Shown here: in pieces, positions 33,430 through 44,342 of the stretch | Numbering within the stretch: position 1 is the stretch's first letter | How the letters are laid out: the number at the start of each line of letters is the position of its first letter | DNA from: Forficula auricularia | Taxonomy: Eukaryota > Arthropoda > Insecta > Dermaptera > Forficulidae | Length of the DNA: 64,000 nt | Direction: 5' to 3' | Assembly: GCA_024734495.1 (NCBI GenBank) | Contig: JALMQS010000828.1 | Span: forward strand, 4,017,101-4,081,100 | Translations under genes and position numbers: made by a program | The notes under the pieces: generated by a model | The model's database searches: none | The model's input: only the letters and a program-made list of their open reading frames with translations | Told to the model about the DNA's origin: nothing

Positions 33430-34885
33430 GTCGATTCCTCCATGTCTTCAGCAATGGTTACCAATAAAAACCGAAACGTCAAAAATCCAATATAGAATGG
33501 TTATTCCTCAAGTACTAGATGAGAATCAATCGCTATTTTTGGTTTAAAGTCGATTTCTCTATGTCTTCAACAATGGTTACCAATAAAAACCGAAACGTCA
33601 AAATCCAATATAGAATGGATATTCCTCAAGTATTAGATGAGAATCAATCGCTATTTTTGATTTTAAGTCGATTCCTCCATGTCTTCAGCAATGGTTACCA
33701 ATAATAATCGAAACGTCAAAAAACTAATATAGAATTGTTATTCCTCAAGTATTAGATGAGAATCAATCGCTATTTTTGGTTTAAAGTCGATTCCTCTATG
33801 TCTTCAGCAATGGTTACCAATAAAACCGAAACGTCAAAAATCCAATATAGAATGGTTATTCCTCAAGTATTAGATGAGAATCAATCGCTATTTTTGGTTT
33901 AAAGTCGATTTCTCTATGTCTTCAGCAATGGTTACCAATAAAACCGAAACGTCAAAAATCCAATATAGAATGGATATTTCTCAAGTATTAGATGAGAATC
34001 AATCGCTATTTTTGATTTTAAGTCGATTCCTCCATGTCTTCAGCAATGGTTACCAATAATAATCGAAACGTCAAAAAACTAATGTAGAATTGTTATTCCT
34101 CAAGTATTAGATGAGAATCAATCGATATTTTTGCTTTAAAGTCGATTCCTCAATGTCTTCAGCAATGGTTACCAATAAAACCGAAATGTTAATAATCCAA
34201 TATAGAATGGTTATTCCTCAAGTATTAGATGAGAATCAGTCGCAATTTTTGGTTTAAAGTCGATTTCTCTATGTCTTCAGCAATGGTTACCAATAAAAAC
34301 CGAAACGTCAAAAATCCAATATAGAATGGATATTCCTCAAGTATTAGATGAGAATCAATCGCTATTTTTGATTTTAAGTCGATTCCTCCATGTCTTAAGC
34401 AATGGTTACCAATAATAATCGAAACGTCAAAAAACTAATGTAGAATTGTTATTCCTCGAGTATTAGATGTGAATCAATCGATATTTTTGCTTTAAAGTCG
34501 ATTCCTCTATGTCTTCAGCAATGGTTACCAATAAAACCGAAATGTTAATAATCCAATATAGAATGGTTATTCCTCAAGTATTAGATGAGAATCAGTCGCA
34601 ATTTTTGGTTTAAAGTCGATTTCTCTATGTCTTCAGCAATGGTTACCAATAAAAACCGAAACGTCAAAAATCCAATACAGAATGGTTATTCCTCAAGTAT
34701 TAGATGAGAATCAATCGCTATTTTTGGTTTAAAGTCGATTCCTCTATGTCTTCATAAATGGTCACCAATAAAAACCGAAACGTCAAAAATCCAATATAGA
34801 ATGGTTATTCTTCAAGTATTAGATGAGAATCAATCGCTATTTTTGGCGTAAAGTCGATTCCTCTATGTCTTCAGCAAAGGTAAGG
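33430..34885. repeat. ~119 bp satellite array, 13 monomers, three-unit higher-order repeat
   Basis: ATGTCTTCAGCAATGG or a close variant starts at 33443, 33563, 33681, 33800, 33918, 34036, 34155, 34273, 34392, 34511, 34629, 34748 and 34867. Variants recur every third monomer (period about 355 bp): TCCTCCATG+AATAATCGAAAC, TCCTCTATG, TTTCTCTATG. The two 61-codon frames here are translations of the array. Confidence 0.95.
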
Positions 34886-34969
34886 GATAAGAAAACAACG
34901 CAGTTGCTATGGTTACTTATAAAATTTTCTCCCAAATTTTTAGCATTTCACAGAGAGAAACCTATCCAT

Positions 34970-35602
34970 TCTTATTTAAGCAAGGCTAAATGAGCTATAT
35001 TAAAACGTTCAAATGAATAAATTTTAAAGAATTTAAAAATTAAAAAAGTACTCTCTTTCTCTAGAGTAAAGTACTTTAAAATTTAATTTTACTAAAAACT
35101 TTATTTAACCTTTTTTTGGTCCCCAAGGTACTTAATTAGGATATTAAATTTCATCAAAATTGGTTATCTCATTTTCAAGATATTTAGAAAAAACTAAAAA
35201 AGTACTGAAATAAAGTATTAATGTTTGTGGGACGATATGTACCAAAAACTAATCAGCGCTTCATTTTGTTAAAAGAATGCTAGGTTTTCAATTTCATTTC
35301 AATCGGTGCAACGGTGTGGAAAAAATCGTGGGCCAAAAAAACGATAACATCCATCCATCCATCCATACATCCGCACGCACTAAATGAAAAATTCGCACTT
35401 TTTGGCCTCTCGACGAGACCCCTTGTAATTTTTGGCAAAACCGTCACGTGCTAAAATTCAACCTAATTGAATACTACAATTTGTGACTTTAATTGAGTCC
35501 ATGGGTTCCATAGTCTTTACCTGAGGACCCTTTGAAGCCACGCTTGCCCCGAGAGCGATTACAATACTTTACCCATGCTTTGCATTGGATAAAGTAAAAT
35601 TG
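34970..35602. repeat. Dispersed repeat A, copy 2
   Basis: Matches window positions 1-472 over its second two thirds and 46185-46490 over its first part. Follows the satellite directly. Confidence 0.9.
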
Positions 35603-35607
35603 TTTAT

Positions 35608-36437
35608 TACTTTACCATACAGGGAATGGTCAAGTATTGTAATCGTGCATGAAAAAAGTGGTTTTTTCCTTCTTTTTTTCGAAATCTCTCAAAAATGGCT
35701 GAAACTAGTTTGAAAAAAAATTGAGCGAAACCATGGCATTTCGGTCTATAAAAAAGCCCTAATAATTGAACATCGAAAAAAATATATTTTTCGAGATAAT
35801 AATTATTTTGTCAAAATGTCTGCTAGTTAGTTAGTCTGTCTGGTAGTCTGGTTGTTAGTTAGTCTGGGCGTTACCAAATTTTTGTGGACGAGCTAGCACA
35901 AAAACTGGCGTGAATATCAAAACCAAATTTCACACGTAGTTTTGGTCCATTGAGATTAAGAGAGAGAGAGAGAATTAGATTTTGGTGCATATCGACCCAA
36001 AATTAAGGGGGGGGGTGGAGGAGGAGGGTTAAAAATTAAAAATCTAGGCCATTTGAACAAACTCAACCAAATTTTGTATACATAATCAGTGGGACTCCAG
36101 AAGTCTAAAAATGCAAAAACTAACCGCACAAAATGGGGGGGGGGTCAAAATATGAAAATCTTAGGCTCTTGTACAAAACTCAACCAAATTTTGTGTACAT
36201 AATCAGTGTGCCCACAATAAACTAAAAATGCATAAACTAACAGGCCAAAATGGGGGGGGGGGGTGTAAGGTCAAAAAATGAAAATATAGGCTCTTGTACC
36301 AAACTCAACCAAATTTTGTATACATAATCAGTAGCCCCACAGTGTAAAAATGCAAAATCTAACCCTCCCCTTCATGATTATAAATAATTTTATTAAATAT
36401 TAAATATAAGTGAAGGGCCAGGTTGTATGGTAAAGTC
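35608..36437. repeat. Dispersed repeat B, copy 1
   Basis: Starts ACTTTACCATACAGGG and ends GTTGTATGGTAAAGT, short inverted termini. Contains a three-copy ~103 bp internal tandem (AACTCAACCAAATTTTGT; 36050-36360) with G-runs of 9 to 11. Copies at 37224-37831 and, inverted, at about 60914-61385. Confidence 0.8.
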
Positions 36438-37223
36438 AAGTGGATGGCCGCATCAGAACATGTTAGCTTATTTTTTTTAGTTTATTTATTTATTTATACG
36501 TATCGATATTTAATTCTGAATTTTTTATCATGGGACTATAGATATTGTTGGAGAAGACTTCCTTCTATCAATCTGTAATTAAGTAAGTAAGTAAGATTAC
36601 AGAGCCTTCCCCGTTTATAAACATACTTGTAGCTATTAACTATTAAATCTTTCGAATTGAAAGTTTAAAGCAAAAAGAAAATGAATTCGAATTAAATGAA
36701 TTGAATAGGCTATATGAAAATATCTTTCAAAATAAGGAAAAAATTTCTTTAGAAAAAATAAAAACGTAATTATTTCGATTATGGCTCTTTCATTTCAGAG
36801 AGTACCTAAATAAAATAATAAATTCTAAAATTCGAGTTTGTAATATACAAAATACATTTATTTGTTATATGAAAATGTATTAGAGTATTATTCATCAGAA
36901 CGGGGTTCGTACGCTCTTGGGATCTCTATTCATTTAACTAGAATTGTTTTTATTTTAAAAATACACAATACATTGATATAATATGTATTTCATTTTGTTC
37001 TAAAAGTTTGAATATATTTTCACTTGATTTAAGTCTGAAGCTGAATCAGCTCTCGAATTTAGGTCACCTATAGAAATAACACAGACTTGTTTGGATTTCA
37101 TAAGTCCGTGTTTCTCAATACTAAAATTATTTTAAATGCAATTTTTATTTTATTTTGTAAAATAAATGTTAGGATTTGTATAATATATACTATATAGATA
37201 AATAGACTTACCATAATATTTTT
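36438..37223. other. AT-rich non-coding stretch
   Basis: No gene. A short TAAG microsatellite is near 36580. Confidence 0.45.
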
Positions 37224-37831
37224 ACTTTACCATACAGAGTATGGTCAAGTTTTGTAATCGTGCATGAAAAAAGTGGGGTTTTCCTTCTTTTTTTCGACAT
37301 ATCTCAAAAACGGCTGAAACAATTTTGATTAAAAAAATTAGGCGCAACCATGTCATTTCGGTCTATAAAAAACCCTTAATAAATGAACATCGAAAAAATT
37401 ATATTTTTCGAGTTAATAATTGTTTTGACAAAATGTCTGTTAGTCTGGTTGTTATTCTGTTAGTCTGTGCGTTTCCAAATTTTTGTGACCGAGCTAGCTG
37501 AAAAACTACTGTGAATATCGAAACCAAATTTCACACGTAGTTTTGTGCATATCGACCCAAAATTAAGGGAGGTGGAGAGGGGGTTAAAAATTAAAAATCT
37601 AGGCCATTTGAGCAAACTCAACCAAATTTCTTATACATAATCAGTAGGATCCCAGAAGTCTAAAAATGCAAAAACTAACCGTCCAAAATGGGGGGGGGGG
37701 TCAAAAAATGAAAATATGGGCTCTTGTATCAAACTCAACCAAATTTTGTATAGATAATCAGTGGGCCCCCAGGAGTTTAAAATGCAAAAATAAATATTAT
37801 ATATAAGTGAGGGGCCAGGTTGTATGGTAAA
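37224..37831. repeat. Dispersed repeat B, copy 2
   Basis: Same termini and order as copy 1 with two instead of three internal ~103 bp units; the downstream AGTCAAGTGGATGGCC is also shared. Confidence 0.8.
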
Positions 37832-38408
37832 GTCAAGTGGATGGCCACATCAGAACACGTCAGCTTATTTTCTATAACCGGAACAATTTCGAGAGTTTAT
37901 TCGAAATAAAACTCCATTTGATTTTACAAAGAGAGAATTATATTCAGCCATGTATTTATGATTCAAAAAGTTGGTCTTTTTTGTGAAGTGGTTAACAAAG
38001 AAAAACAATTAAGTATTAATGATTTTTAGTTACTGAGCTAAATGATTAATATATACCACCACTAGAATGAACTCAGGTTAAAAATTACTCTCCTTCCAGG
38101 AGGCCCTGGTATTAAATCACACATAAAAATAAATATTCGCTCAATGTGCTTTAAAATGTCTGAAACGCGGAGAAAATTCCGTTGCCCACGATAACCCAAG
38201 AACGGAAAATCAAAAAGTTGGTTTGTATCAATAGGTACATAGTACTGATTATATTTTGGAATATCTCGTTCAAAATGCAGAAAATAGTATTTTTTGAATT
38301 ATTCTATTGAGATTTTAAAATGATTTTATATTATAGCCATAAATGAACAATTTATATTTAAGTTTATTAATAATTATTAGGCCTCCTCTAGTGTATCGAG
38401 TCTTGAAA
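37832..38408. other. AT-rich non-coding stretch
   Basis: No gene or repeat copy recognised apart from the end of repeat B's flank. Confidence 0.4.
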
Positions 38409-38421
38409 AAGTTTTCATATT

Positions 38422-38765
38422 GAGTGGATATTGATGAGGCAGTCAAAAAAGAAGATAATTTATACTATCTTTTTATTCATAAACCGACGTTTCGGAGGCT
38501 ATTCTCTCCTTCTTCGGGGTTTTGAAAAGTCAGTGAAGGAAATCCAATTCCCCTCTGTCTCCTCTTTCCGTGGCAGTGACAATAATATATTGTATTTCAT
38601 TCTCAGCAGATCCTTCACTGACTTTTCAAAACCCTGAAGAAGGAGGGAATAGTCTCGAAACGTCGGATTATGAATAAAAATATAGTATAAATTATCTTCT
38701 TTTTTGGACTGCCTCATCAATATCCACTCAATTTCACTTATCAGTCAGTCTCCAAAAATTACTCC
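38422..38765. mobile_element. PLE-like short insertion with inverted arms, 33 bp tail and 13 bp TSD
   Basis: Arms (about 38422-38547 and 38607-38732) share GATATTGATGAGGC and AAAGTCAGTGAAGGA. The right arm is followed by a 33 bp tail. The identical 13 bp AAGTTTTCATATT flanks it (38409-38421 and 38766-38778). The opposing 68- and 73-codon frames are the palindrome read in both directions. Confidence 0.8.
38634..38665 (+). ncRNA. Hammerhead-like motif (38.6 kb, right arm)
   Basis: CTGAAGA, a hairpin with GGAG/(T)CTC, then GAAACGTCGG. The left arm carries the same motif on the minus strand (38517-38489) with a C in place of the U of the CUG core, which should inactivate it, but with a better GGAG/CTCC stem. 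Confidence 0.45.
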
Positions 38766-38778
38766 AAGTTTTCATATT

Positions 38779-39002
38779 TTTTAATTATTTAATGTGCGGG
38801 TGACCGATTCTTTCATTAGAATCTGATCGATGAAAATAATTAGAAAGAGCGCGGATAGAACGATCTATTTATTTCTTTAGAGCTAAGATTTATTTCAAGG
38901 ATGTCATATACAAGTTCAAACCTGTTTCAGACTATAAAAGATTAATTTCTTAATTTCAATTATTATAGAAATTGCCTTTTGCACTCAGACCAAAACGATA
39001 CC

Positions 39003-39072
<70 letters not shown>

Positions 39073-39399
39073 TATTTAATTGGACATCATTAAAGTTTAG
39101 ATAAAAATGTACAAAACAAATTATTTGTTCGGCTCTAACTAGCAAGCGTACCGAGTCTTGGATAAGTTTTTAGTTTTTCTTCTATTTCTTCGTATTTTTA
39201 ATCGCATCGAGAAATCCACTAAAATTTAGTTCACAATTGTCAAAATAAGAACGAATCTGATACCTCGACAATCTTGATTAATAATAATAACAAATTATCA
39301 TGAACGGAACCCTCGCTACCAGACTCGCATTTTGCCTGTACTTCATTTTATTTTAATAGATATAATTGACCTTCATCTGAGATGAAATATGAAACTTAC
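38779..39399. other. AT-rich non-coding; AT/GA microsatellite
   Basis: AT repeats at about 39004-39051 pass into GA repeats at 39052-39071. No gene. Confidence 0.6.
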
Positions 39400-39713
39400 C
39401 TATGTGCTAATATGCTCTTTTCATCTCCATCTGGATGGCGTTTCGTCACGATCCATTTTCGTCTAAAAGACCTGTCCAGGAAACTAATGGCTGCCATCAA
39501 TTTATTTGACTCGAATGAAATAGCAGCATCCGTAGTTGGATTCTTGATTAGGATTAGAATTCGGTTGACACTCGTAGAAACAAACTCATCAGCTTGCATG
39601 TCAGTCAAGTAGTCGCCGTGTCCTGTCAGTTCAGTTATCCGTGGAGCTCTTGATGCTTTTATTGTCTTTTTCCCTTTTCTGTTATTCTCTGACTGACATT
39701 TTCTCTTTATCTT
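39400..39713 (-). CDS. Candidate host exon of unknown gene (minus strand)
   Basis: The minus strand is open for 104 codons from just after a TGA (39716-39714) to 39400, where it ends CATAG/GTAAGT, a consensus 5' splice donor, leaving phase 2. The frame has no repeat copy in the window and less biased composition than surrounding DNA. It reads ITELTGHGDYLTDMQADEF, later NRILILIKNPTTDAA and RSFRRKWIVTKRHPDGDEK. The first in-frame ATG is at 39599-39597; a start there would give a 67-residue first coding segment. No convincing upstream acceptor is visible, so it may be a first exon. I do not recognise a domain. The opposite-strand frame (39382-39612) is a shadow. Confidence 0.35.
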
Positions 39714-40086
39714 TCATAAATACTTTTTCACTCACTTCGAAAACCAGCCAGCATTATTATGCTAAGGTAATCATTAGGGTGGGTCGAAAAAACTGAAATT
39801 TTTTTCGAAAACTTTTTAGTGCGGAAAAGTTGTCTATTGTAATAAGAAGAAAAATGGCATAAAAATTAAAACATCTTCCGCTCGCGCATCGAACTTTAAA
39901 CTTATGAAAAATTACAAAAATCACGATATTTTTGTAATTTTTTTCTATTAGCTAAAATTTTTCAAATAAACACACTAGTTTTTTTATGCTTGTCTTATGG
40001 TTTAAATAGCATAAATAAATTAAATTCTTTTTACGTTATTTAGAATTTTTCTAAGATGTTGCGCGAACGTAAAAAAGTATATTATT

Positions 40087-40632
40087 AAATTGAAAGTTAT
40101 TTTTGCCGAGAGTAGCAGAACTTTTATATATTGAAGGAGACAATAAAAGAGTGTGTCTTCTGCTGGAATTATAAATGTTATTTATTTATAACGAGATTAT
40201 AGTTTCGAGGGCTTTGCCCTCTTCATCAGTCTATTACAATGGATTCAGAGGAATTAAATTTAAGGAAAAGAAAAATTCACTTCAAATATAATAATATATA
40301 ATACAACTTCAAAAGATTGTTCCACGATCTTCATATTAAATTGTTTAAATAGAATACAAGAAAAAGTTAAGTCTTTCTGCATAAACTTTTGATGGAAATG
40401 TAGTAGTAGAATTAAATTAATTCCTTTGAATCCATTGTAATAGACTGATGAAAAAGGCAAAAGCCCTCGAAACTATAAATTAATAAATAAATTAATATAA
40501 ATTAAATTAATTTCTCTGAATCCATTGTAATAGACTGATGAAGAGGGCAAAGCCCTCGAAACTATGGTCTCGTTATAAATAAAAAAAATTTATAATTCCA
40601 GCAGAAGACACACTCTTTTATTTTCTCCATCA
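40087..40632. mobile_element. PLE-like insertion, second copy of the 7.4 kb family
   Basis: Here the tail (TTTTTGCCGAGAGTAGCAGA) is on the left, before arms at about 40134-40240 and 40510-40631. Flanking AAG(T/A)ATATTATT (40075-40086 and 40633-40644) matches at 11 of 12. A third partial arm lies at 40425-40480. Three hammerhead-like cores: minus 40229-40202, plus 40445 (stem broken), plus 40535-40562. Confidence 0.75.
40535..40570 (+). ncRNA. Hammerhead-like motif (40.5 kb)
   Basis: CTGATGA, extra A, perfect 6 bp stem II GAGGGC-AAA-GCCCTC, GAAAC, then ACTATGGTCTC with the GTC triplet. Best stem II of this family on the plus strand. Confidence 0.55.
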
Positions 40633-40912
40633 AAGAATATTATTGTTCAGAATTTTATTTATTTAGATTATTTAAACCATAAAACAAGCATAAAAAAATT
40701 TGTGTGTTTATTTTAAAAATTTCAACTAATAGAAAAAAATTACAAAAATATCGTGATTTTTGCAATTTTTCATAAGTTTAAAGTCGGATGCGCAAGCGGA
40801 AGATGTTAACCGATTTTAATTTTTTATGCCGTTTTTCTTCTTATTACAATAGGCAACTTTGCCGCACTAAAGTGTTTTCGAAAAAAAAATTCAATTTTTT
40901 CGACCCACCCTA

Positions 40913-41605
40913 GTGACCAGTTGTCCCGTATTTAACGGGACAGTTCCATATTTAGATGCTATGTACCGTATATTTTGAAATAATAAAATTATCCCATTTT
41001 TAAACTAGTGTCCCGTAAAGGTCTCGTTTTCCATTAATACTTATAATCTAAATTCCTTTCGGTTTTTCTTTTTAAATGGAAAAATGGGTTGAAACTTTTG
41101 CACATTTTACAACTGCGAACATTCCTCATGGGAACATAAGTAAAATAGTCGAATTTTGCTTTTCATTGCTTGCATCAAATGCCCCCACAGAAAGAATATT
41201 TTCTTAGATGAATAATCCATGCTCCTTTGAAAAATATCAACTTTCCATAGAAACTCTAATAGGCTTTGTTAATAACAAAATGCAATTATGATATGACTTG
41301 TTCTGAATTTCATGAATATATTTAAAAAAATTTATTCTGTAGAAAAATATGAAAAATCATAATAATATTGTTTTTCTTTTTTCAGTCCTACACTGTGAAT
41401 AAAAATATTTTAAGTTTGTTCTATAAATATACATTTACCTATGTATTCTTTAAAATGTTTTTTTTATTAATTAGATTTTAAAAATGTTCTGACATTAAAA
41501 ATTAATTATTAATCTTACATAGCACCAGTTCTTACCCCTATCACCATTTTATTTATAAAGATAATATTTAAATTAATAATTTTTAAAGATAAATGGTCAC
41601 CTTAT
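40913..41605 (+). mobile_element. hAT element, degenerate, with transposase C-terminus
   Basis: GTGACCAGTTGTCCCG at the left and AAATGGTCACC at the right are probable termini. About 41145-41340 encodes a decayed hAT dimerisation region: LASNAPTERIFS, stop, then QLSIETLIGFVNNKMQL, the typical ASNAPTERIFS segment of hAT transposases. One stop interrupts it and the N-terminal parts are absent. Confidence 0.8.
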
Positions 41606-42188
41606 ACGTTATTATGCTAATCATAATGAATTATAATAGATTATATCTCTTAAAGTCTTATTTACGCATAAAATGTCATTATATAAATACCATCCCTTCG
41701 CGATCTCTATAGGAGGAAATTGGGAATAATCAATTCTAATAAAGAAATTATCCCAATGACTATCAATAATAAATTTTCCTACTTGAAATTACTTAATCAA
41801 TTTAAAATTGAGACTATTTTCATTCAAATTTTATTTGATTAATCCCATTATAGAATTAATTATTTCCATTAGAATGATTATCACAATTTGAAATTGATTA
41901 ATACAGCTTTGAAATAGAGTAATCTTATGTGGAAAGTAAAACATGATAGCAGCTAAACAAAGATTATCACTGAGAAGTTTCGGGTAAATCATCGTTTCCC
42001 GAACTTTTTCAGACAAAGAGCACTTTTGAAGCAAAAGTTTCTCTTGGAGCACCAAGAAATGTTTTCAGTGTGTATCTGTCTATCTAATGCGACATATTAC
42101 ACAATAAATATACATATTAATATATAAGTAAATATATTAATAAATATTCCTTATGATATTAAATGAACAATTCTTGTTTATATATGTA
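41606..42188. other. AT-rich non-coding stretch
   Basis: No gene. TTTCTTGGTGCTCC-type sequence near 42045 may be an isolated hAT fragment; not assigned. Confidence 0.4.
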
Positions 42189-42618
42189 TCCCACCCATAA
42201 CACTTCTGTGAAATAACAAGCTAAGTTCGAAAAAGTTGTGAAATCTAGAAAACAGCCAAGTTAATTCGCCTAGATTAATTAAGCTGAGAAAATAGTAATT
42301 TCAATTAAAGTGCATTCTTTTCCATTGTGAATAACAATCTAGATTTGTGTATTCTAAATTATAAATTATTTTCATGAATCTTGGCTGGTCACGAATTTAG
42401 ATAATTACCATAATGGTATAACAGCCAAGATTCATAAAAATAATTTAAATTAAAAATATAGAATACATACAGAAATCTATATTGTAATTCTAAACGAAAA
42501 CAATATTTTAATTGAAAGTACTATTTTCTCAACATAATTAATCTTGGCTGATTTCTAGATTTCACTACTTTTTCGAACTTGGCCTGTTTTTTCATTGAAG
42601 TTTTTTAGGTGGAATTTC
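42189..42618. mobile_element. ~430 bp foldback
   Basis: Arms share AATCTTGGCTG / CAGCCAAGATT, TTTCAATTAAAG-type sequence and CAAGCTAAGTTCGAAAAAGT / ACTTTTTCGAACTTGGCCTG; outer ends CCACCCATAA.. and ..TTAGGTGG. No coding capacity. Confidence 0.8.
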
Positions 42619-42855
42619 TCTTCTTTTTTTAAGCTAATAGTATCTTTTATTTTTATTTATTTATTATGTTTTTGAGGGGAGGGGGATTAATTTGCCCTAC
42701 AAATTTCACTGCTTCATTTTAAAGGATTAAGGGTAGTAAAGCTTTTGTGATTACTTTTCAATTTTATTAATCCCCCAAACTGCAAAATTGCAAAATTTTT
42801 AGCATCTTAGGGTAATTAAATATTTAAAAATGATGAATATTTTCCATAACTGGAA

Positions 42856-42887
<32 letters not shown>

Positions 42888-42891
<4 letters not shown>

Positions 42892-43517
42892 GGTCCTTAT
42901 TTTGGGTGTTTTCGAATTTTTACGCTTTCAAGGGCTCATATGGTTCGAAATAAATAAATAAAATATCCCCAAATTTCAAGTCTCTATCTCAATTATAACT
43001 TGTGTCCCCAGCGATGTAAGATTCTCATCTAAATTACATGGGGTTTTTGGCGTTCAAATATTAATTTTTTTATTCCGGCCAAAGTAATGGTTCGAAAAAA
43101 TTGAAACTCTATGGACTTTATCCTTAAAATAGTAGCTATCCATCAGAGTTATTTCAGATTTTTAGCTATTATAATTTTGGAGTTACAACTAGATCAAATA
43201 CTCCTATATCTTAGTGTTACCAAGTTATAGACTCCAAAATTATAATAGCTAAAAATATGTAAAAATCCTGTGGGATAGTTACTATTATAAGGATAAAGTC
43301 TACTTTTCAAATTTTTTGAACCATTAACATACTTTGGCCGGAATAAAAATTGATCTTCAATGGCAAAAACCTCATGTTATTTAGATAAGAAATTTAATAA
43401 GGGGCACAAGTTATAATTGACTCGAAACTTGGGGGATATTTTTTTATTTATTTCGAACCATATGAGCCCTTGTCTGCGTAAAAATTTGAAAATATATACC
43501 CAAAATAAGGACCACCC
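42888..43517. mobile_element. 630 bp full-length foldback MITE, TA-flanked
   Basis: GGGTGGTCCTTATTTTGGGT pairs with ACCCAAAATAAGGACCACCC, and the pairing runs through almost the whole element (GGCTCATATGGTTCGAAATA / ATTTCGAACCATATGAGCCC) to a short centre near 43200. TA at 42886-42887 and 43518-43519, lying in TA microsatellite. Confidence 0.92.
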
Positions 43518-43519
43518 TA

Positions 43520-44327
43520 ATATATATACAACTCCTGCTAGATTAATAAGATTATTGTTCTATATTTAGGTTTAAGGATGTGAACCATTTGTAATTTATG
43601 AGTAATATCAACTAATTAGCCTTGTAAAAAAATGTTTAAAAAATATATTTACTAGTATAATTTGGATTAGATTTGCAGCTGCCTAAATAAATCATAAAAT
43701 TATTTCTATAATTTATTAAGAGTTATATACCTAGTGTTGATGTTTGTTCAAAATATGCACGTAGAGAGTTGCAAATAGAGAAAGGAGAGAGTTAGGGAGA
43801 GTAGTAGTAAATTAACTAAATAATTACCAAGGGTTTCCTCGAGCGGAATCCGGTCAAGAGCCATGTTGGGATGTGCTTCACAATAATTTCATCTGTCAGG
43901 CTTCAGGGTGGCTTCCCTTGCAGACACACAATGGCAGTCGGGAGATTATGCGCTCCGGCATATTTAAGTGCGGAAGCAAAATTACCATAGAAAAGGATTA
44001 ATATTATCCTATTTTATTTCACTCTAGAATAAGAATTATTGCTATTTTTTTACTTTAATATTTTTTTTTATCTTTTTCATTTTTGATAATTTGATAAAAT
44101 GTGATATTCACATTTTTGCCATTGTTCTGGCCTTTGTTGTTGGAAAGCTATTCAGACCATTTGGCCAGTAATGATAGCATACAATGTTGAAAAATTTATC
44201 TTGGGACATTAACGTCGAAAGATTTAAACATTTGATAAGATCTTAATCCTATTTACATTTGATATTCCAAGTGAAAAAAATAATTAATAAACATAATGTA
44301 CCAGATTTGTTTCTCAAAATTTATTAT
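43520..44327. other. Non-coding; less AT-rich island 43790-43985
   Basis: No gene. The island is unique, GC-richer sequence without a long frame. Confidence 0.4.
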
Positions 44328-44342
44328 TATTATTAATATATT

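Larger units (their letters stand above)
39777..40910. mobile_element. 1.1 kb foldback element, TA-flanked, hosting a PLE-like insertion
   Basis: Terminal repeats GGGTGGGTCGAAAAAA / TTTTTTCGACCCACCC extend into ~230 bp arms (ACAAAAATCACGATATTTTT / AAAAATATCGTGATTTTTGC). TA on both sides (39775-39776 and 40911-40912). The loop is filled by 40087-40632. Confidence 0.9.

Noticed and set aside
33430..34885. Regular repeats that could suggest a CRISPR array
   Set aside because: The ~119 bp period has no unique spacers, and whole units are similar; this is satellite DNA in a eukaryotic context.
33443..34885. Hammerhead ribozyme in each satellite monomer
   Set aside because: Hairpin plus GAAACGTC is present, but the position of CUGANGA reads TTCAGCAA. 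CTGAAGA occurs only on the other strand, without GAAAC downstream at the right distance.
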